Positions 1 to 5,550 of a stretch of 7,422 nt of DNA are shown here, piece by piece. The position numbers and the translations under genes were made by a program. Source of the DNA: a bacterium (lineage in GTDB: Bacteria > Acidobacteriota > Blastocatellia > Pyrinomonadales > Pyrinomonadaceae); the NCBI GenBank assembly GCA_029945985.1, contig JAQSDP010000071.1:1-7422 (forward strand), given 5' to 3'. Positions within the stretch are counted from its first letter, which is position 1; the number at the start of each line of letters is the position of its first letter. Below the pieces are notes generated by a model, which saw only the letters and a list, made by a program, of their open reading frames with translations, was not told the DNA's origin and ran no database searches.

Positions 1-972
1 CGGATACTCAAAGCAGCGGCGATCGGCGTGGGAAGCCTCGGCCGACATCATGCTCGAAACTATGCGGAACTTGCGCGCGAAGGCCGCGTAGACTTCATAG
101 GTGCATGTGACGCGAACCCTGACACGGCCGCTCAGATCGCGTCGGACAATGGATCAGTATCGTTCACGGATTGGCGTGAACTTCTCGACAAAGTTGACGT
201 GGTTTCTGTCGCTACACCAACTGAGACACATTGCGAGATCGCGTGTGCTTTTCTCGAAAAAGGAGTGCATACGCTCGTCGAAAAGCCGATCGCACTAACG
301 CTCGCCGAAGCCGACAGGATGATCGCTGCGGCCGAAAAAAGCGGTGCAAAACTCATGGTCGGCCAGCTCGAGCGTTTTAATCCGGCGATGGTCGCGCTCC
401 GGCCGCATGTGACGAATCCGCTGTACTTCGAGATCCATCGCGTCTCGCCATTCCCGAATCGTTCTCTTGATGTTGATGTTGTGCTCGACGTGATGATCCA
501 CGATCTGGACGCGATCCAATGGCTGGTCGGTCAAGATGTGAAGGTCAGCGAGATCCGAGCGGTCGGTATCCCGGTGATCTCGGACAAAGTTGACGCAGCG
601 AACGCTCGCATCGAATTCGAGAACGGAGCAGTCGCGAACATTACAGCGTCACGCATCGGTACCGAAAAGATCCGCAAGACCCGTTTCTATCAGACGAACT
701 CTTATGTCGTGCTCGACTACGCCACTAAGTTTGCGTCCGTAACCTCTCTCAATCCCGAAGCCGCCCATCCGCTGCTCGGCATTTCCATTAATCGGCTCGA
801 GATCAACGATGTCGAACCGCTCAGAGCCGAGATCACCGCGTTCCTCGATTCGATCGAGAACGCCAAGGCTCCACCTGTATCCGGGCACGATGGCCGCCGA
901 GCTCTTGCTCTGGCGGTTGGCGTGCTGGAAAACATCGATGCTCACGTCAGTAAACTGAATGTAAAGAAATAG
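1..972 (+). CDS. Gfo/Idh/MocA-family NAD(P)-dependent oxidoreductase, 5' partial
   Basis: The frame is open from base 1 and gives 323 residues, so only the initiator and perhaps a few residues lie outside the window. A GTG at 28 is not the start, because it falls inside the nucleotide-binding glycine motif G9-V-G11-S-L-G14, which follows a beta strand. The family signature EKP is at residues 94-96, the motif ERFNP at 124-128, and D163-x3-H167-D168 matches the catalytic-site helix of Gfo/Idh/MocA dehydrogenases. These are cytosolic two-domain enzymes that oxidise a sugar or sugar-nucleotide hydroxyl with NAD(P)+. From memory, this subtype (HRVSPFPNRSLDVDVVLD-like core) often sits in lipid A gene clusters, where related enzymes (GnnA type) oxidise UDP-GlcNAc at C3. 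That substrate is inferred, and no lpx gene is visible here. The stop at 970-972 overlaps the first base of a hairpin. Family assignment is firm; substrate is uncertain. Confidence 0.93.
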   Translation, partial: RILKAAAIGVGSLGRHHARNYAELAREGRVDFIGACDANPDTAAQIASDNGSVSFTDWRELLDKVDVVSVATPTETHCEIACAFLEKGVHTLVEKPIALTLAEADRMIAAAEKSGAKLMVGQLERFNPAMVALRPHVTNPLYFEIHRVSPFPNRSLDVDVVLDVMIHDLDAIQWLVGQDVKVSEIRAVGIPVISDKVDAANARIEFENGAVANITASRIGTEKIRKTRFYQTNSYVVLDYATKFASVTSLNPEAAHPLLGISINRLEINDVEPLRAEITAFLDSIENAKAPPVSGHDGRRALALAVGVLENIDAHVSKLNVKK

Positions 973-1003
973 CTAATGGCTATTGGATAACAGCCATTAG
1001 CTA
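970..1003. terminator. Bidirectional hairpin terminator between convergent genes
   Basis: A perfect 12-bp inverted repeat (TAGCTAATGGCT at 970-981, AGCCATTAGCTA at 992-1003) encloses a 10-nt loop. On the minus strand the stem is followed by TTTCTTTAC, a fair U-rich tail, so termination should be better for the gene at 1023-1472. On the plus strand the tail is only AGCCTTAAAG. The first base of the stem is the first base of the TAG stop of the oxidoreductase gene. Confidence 0.7.
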
Positions 1004-1022
1004 AGCCTTAAAGAAAGAATGC

Positions 1023-1472
1023 TTATGCGGCTGCTTCGCTGGCTTGGGCCCCGGCCGCTTGCTCCGCCATGGATTTCATCCATTCCTGCGTTTTCTTCAG
1101 TTTTTCGGCTCCGTTCGGACGATCCATGATCACTTTTTCGAGGTGATACAACGCCTTCGGTTCGTCCCACATCTCGCGTAGCTCTGCGAGCAACGGTTCG
1201 ATCTTGGCGAAAACTATCATATGTTCGCCAACCGTATCGTTGAACATTTCTGCGTCGATCGCGCCATGATTTACGAACGCCGCCGCCATATCCCAATACG
1301 ACGAAACCATCCGAAGGTACGCACCGACCTCGGGGTTCATCATGGTCGTCATATAATCCTGGCCGCTCGTCGGATTGAATGTGAAAAACCAGTCACGGGC
1401 CTTACGCATCGTCTCTTCGCGGCGCATGTCGTACAACTTCAAGATCAAGTCCGCAGACTCTACTTTGCTCAT
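1023..1472 (-). CDS. Conserved-looking hypothetical helical protein, 149 aa
   Basis: I do not recognise this protein with confidence. It starts MSKVESADLILKLYDMRREE and has no signal peptide and no membrane segment. It is probably an all-alpha cytosolic protein with many Met, Trp and charged residues. A central stretch (about residues 45-95: NPEVGAYLRMVSSYWDMAAAF, then GAIDAEMFND) resembles the general pattern of DUF4760-like helical proteins: an aromatic-rich helix, 'G-x-I-D', then an acidic helix leading to an arginine. This is only a loose resemblance. The C-terminus is Ala/Gln/Glu-rich and probably disordered. The ATG at 1472 is chosen because GGAGG (1481-1485) lies 8 nt upstream; a TTG at 1487 would overlap that site. 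The gene is convergent with the oxidoreductase, divergent from the hydrolase, and appears monocistronic, ending in front of the hairpin at 970-1003. Confidence 0.85.
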   Translation of the reverse strand: MSKVESADLILKLYDMRREETMRKARDWFFTFNPTSGQDYMTTMMNPEVGAYLRMVSSYWDMAAAFVNHGAIDAEMFNDTVGEHMIVFAKIEPLLAELREMWDEPKALYHLEKVIMDRPNGAEKLKKTQEWMKSMAEQAAGAQASEAAA

Positions 1473-1480
1473 AATAAAAG

Positions 1481-1485
1481 CCTCC
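1481..1485 (-). promoter_or_regulatory. Ribosome binding site deciding the 1472 start
   Basis: GGAGG on the minus strand, 8 nt before the ATG at 1472-1470. It is the strongest Shine-Dalgarno sequence in the window. It rules out the upstream TTG at 1487, whose last base lies within the GGAGG motif. Confidence 0.8.
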
Positions 1486-1507
1486 AAGTTGAATTAGTTC
1501 GAGTGGG

Positions 1508-1536
1508 ATTTTACATCCAATGGACTGGAGCGGCAA
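1508..1536 (-). promoter_or_regulatory. Putative sigma70 promoter for the 1023-1472 gene, with its -35 inside the REP arm
   Basis: On the minus strand TTGCCG (1536-1531) is separated by exactly 17 nt from TAAAAT (1513-1508). That is 4/6 and 5/6 matches to the consensus. Transcription would begin near 1500, giving a leader of about 28 nt carrying the GGAGG site. The -35 hexamer lies within the left arm of the 1520-1657 inverted repeat. This was found by eye and is unsupported by transcription data. Confidence 0.4.
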
Positions 1537-1657
1537 GCATCCCTGCTTGCCTGAGTGCGAAGCACGAATGAGAGGTGACCGCGAAACGAGCAAATGCTAA
1601 CGTAGTCACGGACGCCGCCGCGTTAGGGCAAGCAGGATGCTTGCCGCTCCAGTCCAT
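1520..1657. repeat. REPIN/MITE-like element: two inverted REP arms around a 75-bp centre
   Basis: The left arm (1520-1551) and right arm (1627-1657) are reverse complements over 31 positions, differing only by one extra C in the left arm. Each arm reads ATGGACT-GGAG-C and then a palindrome GGCAAGCA-TCC(C)-TGCTTGCC. A GGAG tetranucleotide next to an imperfect palindrome is the known layout of REP sequences mobilised by TnpA-REP (RAYT) transposases, and two inverted copies make a REPIN. The centre (1552-1626) contains a small GTGC-GAA-GCAC hairpin (1555-1565) and separated GTGAC/GTCAC halves (1575-1579 and 1605-1609). I see no target-site duplication and no transposase gene. The right end overlaps the first two bases of the hydrolase ATG. 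Confidence 0.85.
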
Positions 1658-2804
1658 GAACGAAAAGATCTCAGCATTCCTCTCCGAACGCATCGCCGCC
1701 AACGATTTCCCTTCGGCGGTCTATTTGGTTGCCGAGAAAGGCGAGATCGTTTATCACCATGCGTTGGGGAATGCGGTCGCCACGCCGGAGGTGATCCCGG
1801 CGAGGTTGGATACGATCTATGATCTGGCGAGTTTGACGAAGCCGCTCGTGACCGGGCTCTTGACTGCTATTTCCATTGACGACCGTGAAGACGAATTTTC
1901 ACTTCAATCCAGAGCCGGTGACTATTTTCCCATTTTCAAGGAGTCGGCAATTGCCGATCTTAAGGTGTGGCACCTAGCGTCACATGTGTCAGGTCTTCCG
2001 GCGTGGCTCCCGCTATATTTGATGGCGAAGTCGCGAGTCAGTGTTCCTGAGGTTGTTTCTAGAACAGAACGAGCGTTCGCAACGGACTCGAAAGTCGAAT
2101 ACAGCGACCTAAATTTCATTGCCCTATCACACATCGTTGAAGGCTTGAGAGTCGACCAAGAGTACGGATATGACGTAATTGACGAACTAGCACTGACTCG
2201 AACAACGTTTAACCCGTTGACCGAACCGTGGGTGGGGGAATTTAAACGACAGGAAATTTCGGGCAGCGAGTTCGGAAACGGATACGAAAAGCAAACTTGT
2301 ATTGATAAAGGCTACCTTCAACCACCCGCTACCGCAGGTAGTACTGACATTAACTCGGCGTTTCGCGATTATCAGATCTGGGGCGAGGTGCATGATGGGA
2401 ACGCTTATTTTATGGGCGGGGTTGCGGGGCACGCGGGCCTTTTTTCGACTGCGGAGGAGGTTTTCAAGATAGCCCTCCAGTTTCTGCCGCAGTACACGAG
2501 CTTGCTGAAGCCTGAGACGTGCGAGCTTTTCCGCACGAATTTCACTAAGGGAATGAACGAGGACCGTTCGTTCGCGTTTCAGTTGGCCTCGACCGAAGGT
2601 TCGACGGCGGGGACGTCGATGTCACCCGAGAGCTTCGGGCATAACGGCTTTACAGGAACGTCGCTCTGGATCGACCCCGTCAACGACCGGATCTTCATCC
2701 TTCTCACCAACCGGACGCACAACCATCCGCTGCCATTCACCAACATCAACTCGGTTCGCCGTCGCTTCCACGATATCGCGATAGAAGAGTTGGAGAAGCG
2801 GTAG
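1656..2804 (+). CDS. Serine hydrolase, beta-lactamase/penicillin-binding family (class C-like)
   Basis: A 382-residue protein of the class C beta-lactamase/esterase/DD-peptidase fold. The nucleophile motif is S59-L-T-K62 (in DLASLTKP), the second motif is Y149-S-D151 (in VEYSDLNF), and H329-N-G331 takes the place of KTG (in FGHNGFTGTSLWIDP). GEVHDGNA (about residues 243-250) and GGVAGHAGLFSTA (254-266) are typical of this subfamily. There is no signal peptide, so it is probably cytosolic; substrate unknown (ester, amide or peptidoglycan fragment). The ATG at 1656 is chosen because conserved sequence begins just after it. A GTG at 1575 in the same frame would add 27 residues translated from the REP arm (AALGQAGCLPLQS). 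No clear Shine-Dalgarno precedes the ATG, since the expected position is REP sequence. Residues about 220-231 are encoded by another REP copy. Bases 2041-2340 are poorer in GC than the rest of the gene. Confidence 0.9.
   Translation: MNEKISAFLSERIAANDFPSAVYLVAEKGEIVYHHALGNAVATPEVIPARLDTIYDLASLTKPLVTGLLTAISIDDREDEFSLQSRAGDYFPIFKESAIADLKVWHLASHVSGLPAWLPLYLMAKSRVSVPEVVSRTERAFATDSKVEYSDLNFIALSHIVEGLRVDQEYGYDVIDELALTRTTFNPLTEPWVGEFKRQEISGSEFGNGYEKQTCIDKGYLQPPATAGSTDINSAFRDYQIWGEVHDGNAYFMGGVAGHAGLFSTAEEVFKIALQFLPQYTSLLKPETCELFRTNFTKGMNEDRSFAFQLASTEGSTAGTSMSPESFGHNGFTGTSLWIDPVNDRIFILLTNRTHNHPLPFTNINSVRRRFHDIAIEELEKR
2310..2349 (-). repeat. Second-family REP-like sequence, in frame inside the hydrolase gene
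   Basis: The core AACCACCCGCTACCGCAGGT (2320-2339) and the bases to 2349 match the reverse complement of 2809-2838 at 29 of 30 positions. The next 10 bases outward (2310-2319) match at 7 of 10. The sequence carries the same CACC...GGTR-type imperfect palindrome as the other copy. It is read in the hydrolase frame as LQPPATAGSTD, which lies between the GNGYEKQ and WGEVHDGNA blocks of the protein, where a surface loop is expected. The frame stays open. Confidence 0.75.
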
Positions 2805-2808
2805 CACA

Positions 2809-2851
2809 TGTCAGTACCACCTGCGGTAGCGGGTGGTTAAACGTAACCACC
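2809..2851 (+). repeat. Second-family REP-like sequence with two mutually exclusive hairpins, between hydrolase and chrA
   Basis: This begins 5 bases after the hydrolase stop and ends 8 bases before the chrA ATG. Hairpin 1: 2816-2824 pairs with 2829-2837 (9 bp, one G-T pair, GGTA loop). Hairpin 2: GGTGGTTA (2832-2839) pairs perfectly with TAACCACC (2844-2851) around the loop AACG. Both use the GGTGGT at 2832-2837, so only one can form at a time. The tetranucleotide GTAC directly before the first palindrome may be the REP head. Hairpin 1 lacks a T tract, so it is unlikely to be a strong terminator. Confidence 0.75.
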
Positions 2852-2859
2852 GAGAGCCC

Positions 2860-4116
2860 ATGTTGGAACAGGCCGAACAAAACATTCCGTTTCGTGACGC
2901 ACTTAAGTTTTGGATCAAGCTCGGTTTCATCTCCTTCGGTGGGCCGGCGGGTCAGATCGCGATCATGCACAAGGAGCTGGTCGAGCGGCGCAAGTGGATC
3001 TCGGAAGAGAGCTTTCTGCACGCATTGAATTTCTGCATGCTACTGCCGGGGCCGGAGGCTCAGCAGCTTGCGGCGTATAACGGCTGGCGTCTTCACGGTA
3101 TCAAAGGCGGGATCGCGGCGGGAGCGTTCTTTGTTCTTCCTTCGATCTTCTTTCTACTACTGCTCTCGTATATTTATGCGCGGTACGGGCATGTCAATGA
3201 GATCGTTGCAGTACTCGACGGCTTCAAGCCGGTTGTTGTCGCCATTGTTGTCGAGGCGGTTATTAAGATCGGTAAGCGATCGCTGAAGACTCCGGTTCAT
3301 TTCGCGATCGCGGCTCTGTCGTTTGTTGCCGTCCAGTTTTTGAACCTACCGTTCCCATTGATCGTCGTGGCCGCCCTGGTTATTGGGCTGCTTATGAGTC
3401 GGAATCTAAAGTCCACGGAGTCGACCGCCGTTGCAGAACCGGCGAAGCGTCGAGGTGGATACGTGATGAGGGTTATCGCCGCCTGCGTCACGCTCTGGGT
3501 TGGTCCTTTCATCGCAGTCTCGGCCGTATTCGGTTTCGAAAACATCGCCACGAAACTCTATCTTTTCTTCACACAGGCCGCATTCGTGACCTTTGGCGGG
3601 GCGTACGCAGTGCTCGCCTATGTGAATCAGGCCGCGGTCGCAGCCGGTTGGATAACCGCGGCTCAGGCGGTCGATGGCCTAGCTCTCGCCGAAACGACGC
3701 CCGGGCCGCTGATAATGGTGCTTCAGTTCATCGGATTCATGACCGGCTGGCAGAATTCCTGGAGTGTCGATCAAACGGCCTTCGCGATCGTGTGCGCCCT
3801 TATCGTCACCTTCGTCACGTTTCTACCGTCATTCCTGTTCGTTTTCTGCGGAGCTCCGTACATCGAAAGACTTCAGGGAAACAAGCGGTTGGCCGGAGCT
3901 TTGGCTTTTGTGACGTCGGCCGTTGTGGGCGTAATTCTAAATCTTTCGATCGTTTTTGGATCGGCGGTTTTCATCGGAACGGACGGGATCAACTTGTTTG
4001 GGATCGTACTGGCGGCCGCTGCGTTCATTGCCCTTTATTTTTTGAAAGCTGACGTCCTCCTAGTTGTGATCGCCGGCGGTGTGATCGGCCTCGCTAAATA
4101 CCTCCTCGTGGATTGA
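2860..4116 (+). CDS. chrA: ChrA-family transporter, long (two-domain) chromate type
   Basis: A 418-residue inner-membrane protein with two homologous CHR halves, the usual length for long-chain ChrA. The N-terminal half has LGFISFGGPAGQ (residues 21-32) and LLPGPEAQQLAAYNGW (61-76). The C-terminal half repeats the pattern as FVTFGGAYAVLAYV (242-255) and ETTPGP (278-283). A charged cytosolic linker (about 181-202) separates the halves, and hydrophobic segments fill the rest. Characterised members export chromate using the proton motive force. Many ChrA homologs have no demonstrated chromate role, so the substrate is inferred from family only. The ATG at 2860 fits the usual short N-terminus; GAGAG (2852-2856) is a weak and very close ribosome site. 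An in-frame GTG at 2833 lies inside the REP sequence. It is 55 bp after the hydrolase and may be co-transcribed with it. No intrinsic terminator is visible downstream. Confidence 0.93.
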   Translation: MLEQAEQNIPFRDALKFWIKLGFISFGGPAGQIAIMHKELVERRKWISEESFLHALNFCMLLPGPEAQQLAAYNGWRLHGIKGGIAAGAFFVLPSIFFLLLLSYIYARYGHVNEIVAVLDGFKPVVVAIVVEAVIKIGKRSLKTPVHFAIAALSFVAVQFLNLPFPLIVVAALVIGLLMSRNLKSTESTAVAEPAKRRGGYVMRVIAACVTLWVGPFIAVSAVFGFENIATKLYLFFTQAAFVTFGGAYAVLAYVNQAAVAAGWITAAQAVDGLALAETTPGPLIMVLQFIGFMTGWQNSWSVDQTAFAIVCALIVTFVTFLPSFLFVFCGAPYIERLQGNKRLAGALAFVTSAVVGVILNLSIVFGSAVFIGTDGINLFGIVLAAAAFIALYFLKADVLLVVIAGGVIGLAKYLLVD

Positions 4117-4122
4117 TAATCG

Positions 4123-4150
4123 TTGGCATCCAATAGTTTAGGTATATAAT
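4123..4150 (+). promoter_or_regulatory. Strong sigma70-type promoter for the first VWFA gene
   Basis: TTGGCA (4123-4128) and a perfect TATAAT (4145-4150) are separated by 16 nt, giving 5/6 and 6/6 matches. Transcription would start near 4157, leaving a leader of about 34 nt before the ATG at 4191. It begins only 7 bases after the chrA stop codon. Confidence 0.65.
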
Positions 4151-4156
4151 CCAATA
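4128..4156 (+). repeat. Direct repeat ATCCAATA x2 flanking the -10 box
   Basis: ATCCAATA occurs at 4128-4135 and again at 4149-4156, with a 21-bp start-to-start distance, about two helical turns. The first copy touches the -35 box and the second overlaps the last two bases of the -10 box. It could be a regulator site on one DNA face, or chance in AT-rich promoter DNA. Confidence 0.35.
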
Positions 4157-4190
4157 TCGAGCTTTCCCCAAAGTAGACAAACGGAGATTA

Positions 4191-5432
4191 ATGTCGATGA
4201 AAAGGTTCGCCTTCTCGTTCGTTTTATTGGGGATTGCTGCGGTTTCGGCGCTTAGTCAGGGCGACCGTTCAAGCCGCACGCGCGTCGCGACGACGCCCAC
4301 CCCACAAGCACCAAGCATTCAAAATGACACGGTTCGTCCGCAAGGCGAACGCCGCGCCCCGGTTTTTTCGACGCCGAACGGCGGTCGGCCCGCGGCAACG
4401 CCGACACCTGGCTCGAATCAGGCGATCAGTGGCGATAGCGATGAGGAGATCCGAGTCGAGACGAACCTCGTAACGATGCCGGTTTCCGTTCTAGATCGCG
4501 ACGGCCGTTTCGTTTCCGGCCTTGCCCAGCGTGACTTTGAGATCTTTGAGAACGGTGCAAAACAGAAGATCGAACATTTTCAATCAGTCGAACAGCCTTT
4601 CACGGTTGTTTTGATGATCGACGTCAGCCCCTCCACGCAGTTTCGTATCGATGAGATCCAGACTGCGGCCATCACGTTTGTGGACCAGCTTCGACCGGCG
4701 GATCGCGTGATGGTCATTGCGTTCGACGAAAGAGTTCGAGTTTTGAGCGAGCCGACAAATAATCGGGGACAGCTGCGAAACGCGATCTACATGGCAGAGT
4801 TTGGCGACGGTACGAGCCTTTACGAGGCGGTAGATAACGCCCTGAATCGGCAACTTGCAAAGATCCAGGGGCGCAAGGCCATTGTTATATTTACAGACGG
4901 CGTCGATACGACGTCGCGACGTGCGAATTACCAAAGTACGATCCTGGATGTAGAAGAGGCCGATGCGCTTGTATACCCGATCCGCTATAACACGCAGCGA
5001 GGCGGTTTCGGCGGCGGAGGCGGCGGAGGTGGCGGCTGGGGCGGCCCTCGGCAGCGTCGGCGGAGTACCGGCTGGGGCGGTGCGATCGGAATCATTCTGG
5101 GCGGCCAGCTCCCGCCAGTATATGGCGGCGGAGGGCCCGCGGGCGGTTCATCTGAGGAATATGAGACCGGCCGGCAATATTTGGAAGAGTTGGCAGCCAA
5201 GAGCGGCGGCCGTAAGTTTGAAGCCGATTCGTCGACCAGTCTTGATACCGCATTTGCCGGCATAGCCGAAGAATTGCGCCGGCAGTATTCCGTCGGCTAT
5301 TATCCCGATACGGCGGGTCAGAAAGGTGAACGACGGCAGATCAAAGTTCGCGTAATGCGGCCGGGCCTCGTGGTTCGTGCGAAGAACAGCTACGTCGTGG
5401 GAGAAACTGATAATCGACGAACGGGCACCTAA
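4191..5432 (+). CDS. Secreted VWFA-related domain protein (acidobacterial type), Gly-rich insert
   Basis: A 413-residue exported protein. Residues 1-22 form a Sec signal peptide (MKRF, hydrophobic core, then SALS before Q). A disordered Thr/Pro-rich linker follows (about 24-85). ETNLVTMPVSVLDRDGRFVSGL with DFEIFENG (90-122) is the small beta domain that precedes VWA in the Acidobacteriota 'VWFA-related' family (TIGR03436 architecture). The VWA fold has a complete metal-binding MIDAS: D144-V-S146-P-S148, T208 (DGTSLY) and D236 (FTDGVD). A Gly/Arg-rich insert (about 270-320) interrupts the fold before EEYETGRQYLEELAAKSGGRKF and the end motif RRQYSVGYYPD (363-373). The probable role is metal-dependent protein binding in the periplasm or at the surface; the partner is unknown. 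GGAG (4183-4186) precedes the ATG by 4 nt; an in-frame ATG at 4197 is an alternative. The gene has its own promoter and terminator. Confidence 0.93.
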   Translation: MSMKRFAFSFVLLGIAAVSALSQGDRSSRTRVATTPTPQAPSIQNDTVRPQGERRAPVFSTPNGGRPAATPTPGSNQAISGDSDEEIRVETNLVTMPVSVLDRDGRFVSGLAQRDFEIFENGAKQKIEHFQSVEQPFTVVLMIDVSPSTQFRIDEIQTAAITFVDQLRPADRVMVIAFDERVRVLSEPTNNRGQLRNAIYMAEFGDGTSLYEAVDNALNRQLAKIQGRKAIVIFTDGVDTTSRRANYQSTILDVEEADALVYPIRYNTQRGGFGGGGGGGGGWGGPRQRRRSTGWGGAIGIILGGQLPPVYGGGGPAGGSSEEYETGRQYLEELAAKSGGRKFEADSSTSLDTAFAGIAEELRRQYSVGYYPDTAGQKGERRQIKVRVMRPGLVVRAKNSYVVGETDNRRTGT

Positions 5433-5456
5433 GGGCGCAGCAGGAATAAGATGGCG

Positions 5457-5490
5457 AGCCTGATCTCTTCGCGGATCAGGCTTCATTTTT
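5457..5490 (+). terminator. Intrinsic terminator after the first VWFA gene
   Basis: AGCCTGATC (5457-5465) pairs perfectly with GATCAGGCT (5474-5482) around an 8-nt loop. TCATTTTT (5483-5490) follows, giving a GC-rich 9-bp stem plus a T tract. It lies 24 bases after the TAA at 5430-5432, so the two VWFA genes are probably separate transcription units. Confidence 0.85.
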
Positions 5491-5505
5491 CTCCTAATAC
5501 ATCTT

Positions 5506-5532
5506 TTGAATAGGGGTAGAGCATCGTAGAAT
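5506..5532 (+). promoter_or_regulatory. Weak candidate promoter for the second VWFA gene
   Basis: TTGAAT (5506-5511) and TAGAAT (5527-5532) are 15 nt apart, giving 4/6 and 5/6 matches with a short spacer. Transcription would begin around 5539, leaving about 12 nt of leader. No Shine-Dalgarno sequence is visible before the ATG at 5551. The strong terminator just upstream makes a promoter in this interval likely, but the exact boxes are uncertain. Confidence 0.35.
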
Positions 5533-5550
5533 CTGTTTTGGCCGCCTTTC

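Noticed and set aside
1575..1655. N-terminal extension of the hydrolase from GTG 1575
   Set aside because: The 27 extra residues are translated from the REPIN-like element, resemble no family sequence, and the GTG has no properly spaced ribosome site. Family similarity begins after the ATG at 1656.
1473..1655. Riboswitch or small RNA in the divergent intergenic region
   Set aside because: The strong base pairing here is fully explained by the inverted REP arms. I see no known riboswitch core and no terminator with a T tract.
2833..2859. Start of chrA at GTG 2833
   Set aside because: The codon is inside the REP hairpin region and adds nine residues not typical of ChrA. The ATG at 2860 gives the normal N-terminus.
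3648..4052. Plus-strand open frame of 134 codons inside chrA
   Set aside because: It is the +1 shadow of a clear two-domain ChrA, with a composition typical of a misread frame.
5001..5050. GGC/GGA-rich stretch considered as a tandem DNA repeat
   Set aside because: There is no regular unit. It encodes the Gly-rich insert of the first VWFA protein and is low-complexity coding sequence.
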